From assembly GCA_036186865.1 (NCBI GenBank), contig AP025042.1, positions 34,764,453 to 34,828,452 of the forward strand: a stretch of DNA of 64,000 bases, written 5' to 3'. The stretch comes from Eustoma russellianum. Taxonomy: Eukaryota; Streptophyta; Magnoliopsida; Gentianales; Gentianaceae. Both the position numbers and the translations under genes were made by a program. The notes beneath the pieces are model-generated. The model saw only the letters and a program-made list of their open reading frames with translations. It ran no database searches and was not told the origin of the DNA. Positions 21,070-33,059 of this stretch are shown one piece after another; position 1 is the first letter of the stretch, and each line of letters starts with the position of its first letter.

Positions 21070-22989
21070 ATGAACCAGATGTGGGAGGCTATGGCGAATA
21101 CCATTACTCACATGGCGAGGAAAACTTTTGGGGTAATAACAGAAAATACAACCGTACATAAAGAGTCATGGTGGTGGAACGAGGATGTGCAACAAAAAAT
21201 AAGGGATAAGCAAAGGAGTTTTAGAGAGCTGTTAAGCTGTACAGACGGGGATGAGAAAGTGAGAGTGAGGGAAAACTACAAAGCTGCCAGGAAGGAGGCG
21301 AAGAAGTTAGTGACAGAGGCAAAGAATGCAGCCTATAAAAAGATGTACAAAAGACTAGAAACAAAAGATGTAGAGCGTGATATGTTCAAGATTGTCAAAG
21401 CTAGAGATCGAAAGAGGTAAGACCTAGGAATCGTGAAGTTTATAAAGGGAAAAGATGGACATGTTTCAGTTAAGGAACAAGACATCAAAGAGAGATGGCA
21501 TACATACTTTCATAACCTTTTCAACAACGGGAGGGACGACCACGGAGAAATAGAAAGCATCACTACCCAAAAACAACAACATAATATTACGACTGTCGGA
21601 GCATCACACAAGGAGAGGTGATGAGAGTACTTATGAAGATTGGAAGAGCTAAGGCAGTTGGCATGGATAACATACCCATTGAAGCATGGAAGTGTTTGGG
21701 AGAAGAAGGGGTTCAGTGGCTAACTACTCTGTTCAACCTTATTTTCACAATAAGAAAAATGCCAGATGAGTGGAGAAGGAGCGTAGTGGTATCTATATAT
21801 AAGAAAAAAGAGACGCATAGTATTGTGGGAATTACAAGGGGGTTAAATTTCTAGGTCATACTATGAAGTTATGGGAGAGAGTAATCGACACTAGAAATAG
21901 GGGAGAAACTCAAGTTACGGTAAACCAATTTGGTTTTATGCTAGGACGGTCAACTACGGAAGCAATACACATTCTAAGAAGATTGATGGAAAAGTATATG
22001 GAGAAGAAGCGCGATCTACATATGGTTTTTATCGGTCTTGAAAAGCGTATGATAGTATTCCACGTAGACTGATTTGGGGTAGTCTGGATGCAATAGGGGT
22101 TCCTATGAAGTATATAGACATAATTAGAGATATGTATGCTAGGACGAAAACAACTGTTCATACGCCTCTAGGGAATACAAACTTCTTTCCAGTTGAGGTA
22201 GGCCTCCATCAAGGGTCTGTTTTAAGCCCATTTCTTTTTGCAATTGTCTTAGACGAGCTGTCCACCGATCCAAGAGACAGTCCCATCGTGTATGCTTTTT
22301 GCTGACGATATTGTATTAGTTGCGGAAAGTAAACATAACCTGAGTATGAGACTAGAGGAGTGGTGAGGTGCTTTAGAGAGAAAAGGCCTAAGGATTAGTC
22401 GTTCTAAGACAGAGTATCTGCACTGCGACTCCAGCGGTGCAGACGACAATGAGAATAGCCAACTCACTATCGAAGGTCAAGTCGTCCCAAAGGTAAGTAA
22501 GTTCAAGTACCTAGGATCATTTGTACAACCAGATGGGCACATAGATAGTGACGTAGCACGCAGAATTTAAGCAGGTTAGTGTAGGTGGAGGGCGGCCTCA
22601 GGGGTGTCGTGTGACGAGAATTTTCCAACTAAATTAAAACGAAAATTTTATAAGATGGCAGTACGGCTGGCAATGTTATATAGAACAGACTGCTGGCCAT
22701 AAAGAGGACACAGTCACAGAAGATGGAAGTGGAAGAGATGAGGACGCTGAGGTGGATGTGTGGGCATACAAGACTATACCGGATAAGAAACAAGGTATAC
22801 AGGGAAAGTTTAGGGCTGGCTAGTATAGAAGATAAGATAAGAGAGGGGAGACTGAGATGGCTTGGGCATGTCAAGAGGAGACAGACAACAGCGTCAGTCA
22901 GAGCAGTTGAAAGCCTCATTGTGGAGGGGAAGAGGAGTAAAGGCAGACCCAAACTGACTTGGATGAGCAAATTAGGCATGACTTACTAG
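21070..22989 (+). pseudogene. RTE reverse transcriptase and C-terminal domain, decayed
   Basis: Segments in changing frames: a linker with KESWWWNEDVQ, RT with AKAVGMDNIPIEAWK and VNQFGFMLGRSTTEAI, motif A decayed (VFIGLEK, Gly where Asp is expected, then a one-base shift), GLHQGSVLSPFLFA, and an intact catalytic FADDIVLVAES (about 22297-22330). A C-terminal region with RTLRWMCGHTR and RLRWLGHVKRR, typical of RTE elements, follows. Stops near 21420, 22072 and 22366 and the motif A loss make it inactive. Confidence 0.8.
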
Positions 22990-23420
22990 AGTTGCACCTC
23001 TCAGAGTACATGGTCCAGGAAAGGAGTTCATGGAGACAGAGAATTAAGGTTAAGGAGGTGTAGGCAGAAATAGAGAAACCTTAGAGCACACTTAAAGGAG
23101 TAGATACTCTATACATTTTAGGTTGACTTGCATTTTTTGTTTTGATCTTTATCTTTCAATTATTTGTTCATATCCACTGTTATGACTATTTTCATATCAA
23201 AAGCTTTCTATTTATGTTTAATAAAATCCCTTCACTAGTGCATATCTCTATTATTGTGCTATCTAGACAGGTATATATAGAGCCAAGGGTCTCACTGGAA
23301 GCAAACTCTCTATCCCTAGGGATGGAGGTATTGTTTGTCTGCCTCTCACCCTCCCCAGACCCTAGTAGTGGCTTTTGCTATCATTGGGATATACTGGATA
23401 TGATTGTTGTTGTTGATGAA

Positions 23421-26020
23421 TGCTGGAAGAGGAACAAACTCTTCACCCTGCAAGAAAATGGTTAGCAAGTAAGTTTCTTTTGTTATTCCTGCAGAAAACT
23501 TAGTATATAATTCTTGGAATCCACTTGTGCTCCGGAACGACCTGCAAACAAATAAGGACACTTGCAGTCCAGAAGTTTCCCTTTGGACGAAAACAACCTG
23601 GAAATATTCATTAGTCGAGATCTAGAAACCACAATTTTTGAATACAGGCATGAAGATACAAGAGTTGACTAAAACAAGGATCAATATTAGCAGTTTATGG
23701 ACCATAGCCTATATCAGACCAGAGTGTAGATAAGAAGCCAAGCGCTGGATAATTAACTCAGGCATATGAGACCATTTTTCTAAACCGGAAAGCATATATA
23801 AACTATAAAACAATGTTTCTGGCCATAAGGGACCACATCCGATAACACAGAAGTTAGGCCCATAATAAACCAAGAGATAGATTGTACCATATTTTAAGCA
23901 AGAAAAGTATCTAGGAGGTCGACAAATCATATTGCATTGAAGCAGTAGCAGGCTGGACACAAGACCTGGGAAAAATTGCAGCTCTAAATAGAAAACCAAG
24001 ATAAGACAATATTAGGCAAATCAAAAAATTACCCAGCCCTTAATCTGTCAGAAGTAGCAGCAGAGTAAGTCCCTTTATTATCTTCTGAAGCAGAAGCAAC
24101 AACTCAACGAGCTAACATTCAGATACCCAATGTAATTTTTCTCCAGGAAGGCAGGAAGAATGAGTTACCGATTGCATAAATAGAAAAAAAGGTGTATCTT
24201 TACATGGAACTTCAAAATATTTCATATGTATATTTCTTCTTCTTAATTGACCAACGAAAGACTCTATCATTAACTACCAAAATCCAATGAAATGCTTTTT
24301 GCCTTGATTTTAACAAAGTGAATAACCAGTAGTATCAACTAATATTATCATGGGAAGGGGTCACTATAATATACACAATCATTACATATTTCTGGGCCAT
24401 TGGGAGATGAACAGACAATTTTGGACTATTGCACGACTGTAAGTGGTGCATGAGAACATGTGTAATGCAACAACAAAAAACAGAAAGCAAGAGACGTAGT
24501 GATTAATATGCATGATTAATGCAAATAATGTACCAGGAATGGACAAAATAAGAATTAACCCTGCACCGTCAAGTTCGCTTGAATACATATATGCAGAGGA
24601 AAAATATACAGCAGTTACTGACAAGTAGAATTCATTCTAAGGTAGAAGAACATATGTGATAGAAAGAAGATAAACAATGACTTAATATTTGGAAGAACGA
24701 GGAACAAAGCAGTAAACATCATATGTCCTTTATGCTGTCACTTAGACAATCAAACCGAGATCCATGCACCACAGAGAACAAGGAAAGATCAATATCATCC
24801 GCCTAAATAGGACAAAAAAAGCATTCAAAGGGCTATCTATCAAGCAGATCTTTAAATAACATACAGAATATAACAACAACCCAGATCATTTCCCCAACGT
24901 TTGGCCAACAAATCTGTTTATACAGATATTTCCAACTTTGCAACATATATCATTACCCATTACTACTTATCAATCTATAATCATAGATTTGTTAGGATAG
25001 GAGGGTAACAAATGATGAATCACAAAAACAAATAGAAGTAACCCGGAGCAGGAATCAAGTAAATAACAGATGTATATGTGTTGGTCATATAGCTTGTTTG
25101 TTTTTTTTTCTTTTTGAATATACTCATGCCACCATTAGTGAAAAACACCAATTATCACAAGGTAATTTGGCCTTAAAGATCATGCTAGAACACCATCTAG
25201 CCAATGCATCAACATATACCATTTAGGAACCAACATCTTACAAGTGATAATAAGGACATGTATGGCATCAGATAACAATGGCAACTTAGGACTCAATAAA
25301 CATGTTGGGAATAAACATCCATCTCAACACTAATGGCAACTATGGCATCAACAATAAATGGAATGGCTCAGAGGAGTTCATGTCTACGACTTAGAGGAAT
25401 AATTCTTGATTATTCGTGTTCATAGCTCAGAGGAACCCTTGTCCATTCAAATAAAAATAGAATGGCTTAATGGAGTCCATCTATATGACTCAGAGGAATA
25501 ATTCTAAATTACTCGTGTTCATAGCTCAGAGGGACCCTTGTCTATTCAAACAACAATTTTCACCAATGGCCTCAAATAACACTAGTTTAAGGACATAGAG
25601 GTCCATACTGTATGAGGTAAAGTCCCTCCTTCCTTAAGAAGCAGAAGGTGCCTTATCCCTTGAGGAACTCTCCTTCCTTTCATTTCAGTCAACTGAGGAA
25701 GCCTCATCACTAAAAATGGCATATGGCTTATGGCTGACCAACTAGAAATACGGCACACAACTTATAACCGGCCAAACAATAATAGGATGCCATAACAATG
25801 CCTTGATAGTCAGTTCTGTGAGATGATTCCAATAAGACTTCCCAGACAGGACAGTTTTAATTTAAGTTGGTATAATTTATGAAATAAAAACTTTTGGACA
25901 ATATAAATTTCATACTTGCATCCCACATCAATATCACAGAAGCATAGAGGATGTTTGCCTCAAATTCCAAAGTATACCAGCCAAGTTATATACTCACGTC
26001 GTGGTTTAAATAACCTTGAT
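23421..26020 (+). other. Unassigned DNA
   Basis: About 2.6 kb with no recognised domain. It contains only short frames on both strands and a two-unit tandem repeat (25361-25553). It continues beyond the solo LTR at 29783. It could be old transposon or host intergenic/intronic DNA; nothing in the sequence decides this. Confidence 0.4.
25361..25553. repeat. Two-unit 99-bp tandem repeat
   Basis: Units at 25361-25459 and 25460-25553 both run from GAATGGCT through GAGGAATAATTCT and TCGTGTTCATAGCTCAGAGG. Inside each unit a smaller CTCAGAGGA-like motif recurs about every 27-45 bases. Confidence 0.8.
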
Positions 26021-29000
26021 TGTAGCATCCCGCTTGTGACTAGGGTCTCAGCACAGTGCACCCGCCGTACTCTGCTACAAGATGTACAAGGCGTCGATAT
26101 CATCAATATATGCATCATCATAAACATGAATCGAATAGCGGAAGCATCATAAAATAGACAAAATAAAACATCGATATGAGTACAAACTACTACATCCGAT
26201 AAAGTATCAGCTGTAGTACATCAGTACATCTGTCAAAGGTACATAGTTGAATATCAAAATACAAAAGGTGGTACAGGAGTCTACTAAGCAGCCCTAGGAA
26301 CCTACTCTCTGGAATCGTCTTCTGCAAACTCTTGCTCTGGGTCCTGCGGGTCTGCATGGTAAAAATAAGGAATGAGCGATAATGAATTGTTCAGAAAGTA
26401 TTTCCGTCTAGGTTAATCAAGCGGATCATGCATGGGGATCAGGGTAGTGGAGAGAATACAGTAAAATACTGAACAAGTACTATATCTGTAACACATATGA
26501 AAGTAACATCCGACGTAAATAACATAAATAAACAGTACAGTAAATCTGGCAGTTAAAGTCTTTTGTCAGCTTTACTTTGAACTTAGTTATCTTTCATATA
26601 GTCTGTATCATTCTTGAACACAATCATTTAAGTTCAGTTTCATATGCTTACTTGACCATCATACTAGGGCAAGGTACAGAAGTAATTATGACTTAAGGGT
26701 ACTAAGTGACCATGAGACATGTTCATGATGCATGCATTGTAAACCTTTCAGAACATATCATTTCGTACATTTATAGCATGACAAAATATGAATTGGCTGT
26801 AGCACTTTTCACATCATAAGAATGGTACACATGACATGTCGAATGATTTTCCAAGTAGCCTTCAGTACCGTTTATAAATCCCGATGGTCCAACCACGGTA
26901 TTACATCATACATACCTTGAGCTAATGATGACACGTTATGACCAAGATCTCGAGCCCCAGACGCATTGTTACACTTGTCCATAACGTATTTTGCCCCTAC
27001 ATCCTCTCCAAGGACCAGATGTCAAGCAGCTCTCCATACAGAACGTCGTAGACGTAATAGAAAGGCAAAGATCCCTTGCCCCGGACAAGGAGTTACACTC
27101 AGCCAACAGAAACATACATGAGTCGTATGGAATCATTCGTCTTGCGGTATGGTTCTTTATTCATAAAAATCCTTTTAAACATCTTTTGCAAAATCATTTC
27201 GTAACGTGGTCGTAAATGAAAATAGTTGGTTTTGAAATCATGTTGACATATGCATAGTAAATACTTGGTTTCTGGGCTGGTTAAAGATCTTAAGTCAATT
27301 CAGCCCCTTAGTTCCTTACTTAACTTAGTGGTTATATCACGTACCGGTGTAAATTGACGGATTTGCCCTTATCACTAAACTTTCAGTTTTAGTGGCCAAA
27401 ACAACCCCTGTTTATGGTTCTCAACCACTAATTTTATTCTCTTAAGATGTCCAATACTTTATTTAATTATAAAGACCTCCAAACAGCCCCTTTTTAAATT
27501 CTTAAACTTGAAAATTTACCATTTTGCCACTGTGAGGTGTTTTCGGCCCAATGGCTAAAATAGCCCCCTTTTTGGTGGTTAACCGTTTCCAATTTAGTAG
27601 CTTGGTTATTCCTTGATTTACCACTTATATAATATACATTATACATATACTTACATAAATGTACTTAGATAAATTTAGTTCATCATAAAGGTACTCAAAT
27701 TGGCCTATTGGCCGAAAGTTACCATCCATACATATTCTTGATTTCCAACTTTGTTTAGCATCACAAATATACTAATTTCATAAATATATTATACATATCA
27801 TATATATCTTTATATATGTTCTCCCAAATAACAATTTGAACATCATAATGGCAATAATTTGTCCTCTTGGCCGAAAGGTGTGGGCACACACCGATGTGGA
27901 TTCTTCAATTTATTGGGTGCATGTATGATACCAATATAATGACATCTATTTTATATTCTAACTACCATGATCATGTGTCATGATGATGAAACATTGATAT
28001 CCATGATCTTGACATGCTAAACTTTAGACAACATCACATCTTCCATAATCATGATCACAAGGACCATGATAATGGTGATGATTATGATAATAGTGACAGG
28101 CAAATACATAAGAGGATGAATCCTATGAAAATACACCTTCTTAGGCCATGATCATCAAGATACACATCATGATGATGGTGATGAAATCATGCCAATGATG
28201 GAGACTCAAAACAGCCCCATCTTAGAAGGATAAATGTGATTATAAGGTGATGATCATCCAAGATGCTAATTTTTATGGCATGCATTATGGTATGGACTAT
28301 AATGCACCATAAACATACTACATCATAGCCATGGCCATGCAAATACACTCTCATATATATGAAAACAAAGAAAATTATGATCGTCCTACATGCACATATG
28401 AAGATGATACTAAGTGAGGTTCTTGGTACACTTTTTCAAGAAAGTGTATTAATCCACCTACATTTACATAGATTTGATGAATGCATGTTTGACCCTCTTT
28501 TTTCATGACATGCACGGCCCCAATGGACTAATTATACCAAGATTTTTCCATGCATGTCACTTCTAAAGGTCATCTTGATCATGTTCATAATTTCATGCAA
28601 GACTAGCTCACAGTCATACATAGTTTAGGCATGCAAGTATACTTTTCACACTCTTGTGATAAAGACTTCATTTTAAGCTATGCATGCATGACCCATGTGG
28701 TGGTAGGAACATAAGAGATTCATTTTTAAACTTTCATGAAGAAGCTAAGAAGAATACTTGCCTTGATACTTGAATCTCATACCTAGAAGAATTAGATTGA
28801 ATCTTTATATTTGCTTGGGGCTACACAGCCTAGATGGCCATATGAGGAGCAAGGTTAGTTATTTTTGAAGAAGGAGAAGTTAAGAATACTCTAAAACTCA
28901 ATCTTAATAGAACTCACCTTTGATTGCCTTGAAGATTTATAATTTTCGACCTAGAACACTTCTCCTACCTCCTTTGTGATCTCAGTTTGGGGCCTAAATG

Positions 29001-29782
29001 GAGGGGATTTGAGTGTTATTGTGGAAGATAGAAAGTGAGAAAGATATAAAGGATAGTGATGTAGTGTTTACCTTGAAGATTAAAATGTATGCACTCTTAG
29101 TTTTCACTTGGAAAAGGAAGGAGTCCTTCTCCTCTTTGCCTTGATGTTCTCGGGTTGGAGGGGAATAGGGAAGGAAGACTTGAATTTTTTTAGAGAGAAG
29201 GGAGAGAAAAGAGTGTTTCAGTGAGAGAGTGAGGTGTGTGAAAAATGGGGGGAGGCTAAATGGTTAAGTTGTCTTGCAAGAAGAGGTTTTATCCCCCTTA
29301 GTCATACATGGCCGAAAATTTTAGTAGTGGGGGTAATGATGGTGTTTCCTTGGATTATGAAGATAGTGGGGAAGAAAGGAAATTGCATGAAAGAAGAGAG
29401 GTTAGTTGTCTTACATGGTGTAAGACTTGAAATGATGGACGGGAAAAAAATAAAAGGAAGAAATGAAAAATTTTGGGGAAAAGGGAGAGGGTGGCTGGTT
29501 CTTGGGGGTGGTGTGCAAGTGGGTAATATTTTACTATTTTAGCCTTTCTTATGTGTTATTTTCTGTTTTTCCTTTATTTAATTCCTAAATAAAATTTGTA
29601 CCATTTATTTATATGCATTATTAGTTAGTCTTACACCTATTAAGTTAATTCTTAGTAGTCCTTAAGTTTTATTTAGGATAACTTATGCATATTATACCAA
29701 GTGCGGTACAACGATTACACTTGATTTCTATCGTAATTTTCTTCGTTCTCTTTATCTTCTAGCCCGGGTGCGGGTCATAACA
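26021..29782 (-). mobile_element. Solo gypsy LTR (3.76 kb)
   Basis: The plus strand begins TGTAGCATCCCGC and ends GGGTCATAACA, flanked on both sides by TTGAT (26016-26020 and 29783-29787). Read on the minus strand its end carries GTACGGCGGGTGCAC..GCTACA, matching the conserved ends of the gypsy 1 and gypsy 3 LTRs. It also has an AAG/GCAAGT site (28762-28756) and an AAG/GTGAGT site (about 28917) like theirs. No internal region is present, so it is a product of LTR-LTR recombination. Confidence 0.88.
26302..26351 (-). other. Acidic coding end in solo gypsy LTR, equivalent to the gypsy 1/3 coding end
   Basis: On the minus strand a pyrimidine-rich tract ends ACCATGCAG, followed by a short acidic frame (DPQDPEQEFAEDDSRE) and TAG at 26304-26302. 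Position, acceptor-like tract, length and acidity correspond to the IEDEPRVPYP segment of the other LTRs, though the residues are not the same. The equivalence is inference from position. Confidence 0.35.
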
Positions 29783-30540
29783 TTGATGACATCAATTTTT
29801 TTTCTCACAGAGACCATTAGCCATGAAGTAGTATATATTCTAGATCACCAATTCGAAGACAATATTAAGGACTTCATCAACCATAGTGAAATGAAACACA
29901 CAATCCTTAACATGCCAGCATAGTTTAACCATCTTCATGCCATGCTTTTTTTTCAAGTGAAGGAAATATAGTATATATCTGAGGTATCCAACAAGAACCA
30001 GTCATGACTGAAGTTTACATATTGATTATTCAACATTGTCAGCTTCTCAGACTGGTTAAAATAGCATATTGATCATCATATAGTTAGCATATGATCATGA
30101 GGTAAGAATTTGATATACAGAGCACCATACAATGATGATAACAGCTCCAAATTTTCCCACAACAAGTATCCAACAAAGATTAGAATCTTATCATTATTTA
30201 TATCATAATCACAATAGAAAATCAAAGGTGAAGCAGATGGAATCATTACACACAAGAAGATATAGCCTTCCATCTTAATGACCAGCAAATCAAAGAAGGC
30301 AATAATCACCACACAGTGATATACCATTAAACAAGTTCCTTGAACACTGTAGACAAATGTTTCTACACGAGTTGAACTTCCTTTTAGAGGAATATAACCA
30401 CAGCGCATATATTGCCATATACCAGTATTAGTATAGGTTAGAGACCACATGGATTTCACATAATGCAAGGGTACCACAGCCTTAAAATTTTTTCCTTTTA
30501 TTAAAACATACAAAATATGGATATATGACAAAATTTGTTA
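29783..30540 (+). other. Unassigned DNA, continuation of the solo-LTR target
   Basis: Resumes the sequence interrupted at 26020. A 151-codon minus-strand frame (30076-30531) is open but hydrophobic and AT-driven, with no motif I can name. The boundary with LTR 4 on the right is approximate. Confidence 0.35.
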
Positions 30541-32057
30541 ACGAACGTTATGATTTCATCATAAGAATTAAAACTCTACAACATGCAACAACTTATAACC
30601 TAGAATAAATTAACGCAAAAAGAAAAGACAGGATACAAGTATTTTACACTACTTAAATAAAAGGAAAAGGAAATTAATACATAAGAAGATATTTGTGGAA
30701 GAAAAAGAAAAAAAGAGAAGGAAGGGAAAATCGGCCACAAAGGCCAAGGACAAGATAGAAGAAGTCTTCCATGATTTCCTCACAAGCAACCATCATTTTT
30801 TTCACTCTCTCCTAACCGCTCCACTTCTTCCATTTTCTCTTCTTCCCTCTCTTCCCTCTCTTGGCCGAAAATTGCCCCTAGTTATATGGCAATTCCTTTC
30901 TTTCTTCCACACTTCACTTCCTACCATACTCTTAATATTTTATTCTTCCTTCAAGCAAGAGAAAACAACTCTCCAAGCCCCATTGTCCTCCTCCTAGCCG
31001 AGAACTATGCAAGGCCATACCAAGGTATAGTTTTCTTCTCTTCATTCTAGTCCTTCACTCAAAACATTAGCTACAACATCCTCCCTGATATTAACATCAA
31101 AACTGTGGGTGTAGGGTGAGTTAAAGAGTCGGAAGCTTCTTCTATCGGTTTTTTCGGACAGCAACTTGTTCCTCCGCACTCTCAATTCCGATGCATGATA
31201 CACATCGGTACTCCAGTGCATTTCTCCAGCTATATTAATCTTCTTCCATTTATTCATTTTCATAGTGGCACACTAACCCTCCATTTTCTTTTTCCTAACC
31301 ATGGGTTCATAAAAGGAGGAAGAGAAAGATTTTCTTCAAGCCAAATGAAGAACTCTTCACTTTCATATAAGGATTAAGTGATAAGGGCAAGTATTATTAC
31401 TAGATCCTTCATGGTTTTCAAAGATTTAAGTATATATGTTCATATAAAGTTGGATCATTCATGATGTATGTTCAAGGTTTTAGTATCAAGAATATGTAAA
31501 AGTTATGTTCTTAAGTGAGGTATAAAGTGTTAAATATTATATATATACACACGGCCATATAGATGAAAAATGAGATTACATGTAGAAATGAAAGGAAATG
31601 AATACTCTTATGTGATAAATATGAAAGATGAAGGAAGATAAAGATTTATTACATGCTAAGAAAAGTTTACTAAGAAGATGACTTGGATGTATTTATTCAC
31701 GTAATTTTTTTCTATGATGATCATCAATATGTATTTTCTATGGCATTTTGGTTTCATATGTTTGTTGATCTTGTTTTAGTATGTTTATGTATGCATCATA
31801 AGCATGACTAAGATACTTGATCATATGTGTGGTTTTGATGATCATCATTTCATGTATCTACATGTATATACACGATTTAGATAGGTTTTTGTGGTCCACT
31901 TGCTTTATTTTCATGATTTTCATCCTTTAACATGCTTATGTATTTGACGATGATTTTGTGAGACTTTATGTGGATCGAAATTAATATGTTTGTGGTTAGT
32001 ACAAATATTCAAACCAAGATATAAGTAAAAGAGATGAAAAAGGAAAATATTTATGTG

Positions 32058-32101
<44 letters not shown>

Positions 32102-32440
32102 TTTCGGCCATCATGTAAAAAGAAGAGAAAGAATAAGTTTTATGACATGTAATAAATATAAATATGTTGGATATGAAAAGAAATAGCCATGAGATTAAAA
32201 GATGGAATAAAGAAATGAGTTATAAAAAGGAAAATATAAGTAAGTATGGATGCATATATCTTCGGTCAAATAATCACTTTTGGGCATACATATATATGTA
32301 GACATATACACGGTTATATATATATAAAGATGGAAGAAATAAGGCAAATATAGAATAAAGAAGTAAGATATATAAACAAGGAAAAAAGATTAAATATGTA
32401 TATATATGTGTAATTGGCCAAATGGCAATTATTGCATGTG
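30541..32440 (+). mobile_element. Gypsy LTR 4, left part (decayed)
   Basis: Resembles the leader half of the gypsy 1/3 LTRs: an A/G-rich then CT-rich stretch with CGGCC motifs (30700-31000), CCATGGGTTCATAAAAGGAGG near 31300, and GATAAGG/GCAAGTATT at 31387, the same AG/GCAAGT site seen in the other LTRs. It is cut at 32440 by the L1 insertion, and its continuation is placed at 53046 and 58588. Its own left end was not located. Confidence 0.55.
32061..32098. repeat. TA microsatellite
   Basis: Nineteen uninterrupted TA units inside LTR 4. Confidence 0.95.
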
Positions 32441-33059
32441 TGTTTTTTTATAAAAGGACCCAGTCCCCAAATTTTTATTAAAAGCCCTCACTTAAGGCGG
32501 AGGAATACCATTCATACATAAAATTTCAAAACGAAACATAACATAACTGCTAGCTAGCCAAAATTCTGTGGTAGGGAGATATAAGGATGGGTAAGTTCAA
32601 TTTGAAGTATCACATGCCTCATTAAAACCTTGGCAAGCGAAACCACCCTTGTGGATAAAATCTTGCACGAAAAAAGAGTACATATTTACTCCAGTCGGAA
32701 AATCTGGAAAATAATAACAAAGCTGCCCTATGACAATGAAGTTACACTGTGAAGAAAATATGCACAGATCCACGATTCCTCTAGTGCAGTCCATGCAAAG
32801 CTAAACACGAAGAAAGCAGACATGAGTATGTGACAAACAATATAGAATCATATGCAAACAAAGAAACATAGAAGCATATCCAGCCTGCCTGCATCCATTC
32901 GAATGCAGGCAGAAACCATATTTCTGAGCCAATCCATATGGAAGACAAGAATGGTGTGGGCGCTGATATTGCAAAACATCGCGGAGGTGTCTAGTAATTC
33001 CATCTAGCATAACGTAGCTGCGAACCAGGGGGTAGATTGAACCGCGTGTAATAAGTCAT
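32441..33059 (-). other. 3' UTR and A-tail of L1 element 1
   Basis: About 600 bp between the ORF2 stop and the T-run. The sequence next to the tail (CCTCACTTAAGGCGGAGG) recurs next to the tail of L1 element 2 (CCTCACTTATGGCGGAGG near 51391), showing that the two belong to one family. Confidence 0.75.

Larger units (their letters stand above)
20190..23420 (+). mobile_element. RTE-type LINE, near full length, decayed
   Basis: One long coding region with an AP-like endonuclease followed by a reverse transcriptase, ending in a short tail with GTTGTTGTTGATG rather than poly(A), as in plant RTE elements. It is broken by many stops and shifts. The 5' boundary is uncertain, and I found no clear target-site duplication. 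Confidence 0.8.

Noticed and set aside
23464..23495. GTAAGT..CTGCAG pair as a host intron
   Set aside because: Only about 30 bp apart, too short for a plant intron, and no flanking coding sequence.
27940..28260. CATGATCATGAT-rich stretch as a CRISPR-like or satellite array
   Set aside because: No regular unit or spacing; it is compositional bias within the solo LTR.
30076..30531. 151-codon minus-strand open frame as a host gene
   Set aside because: Hydrophobic, AT-driven composition and no recognisable domain; one open frame of this length is not convincing in AT-rich DNA.
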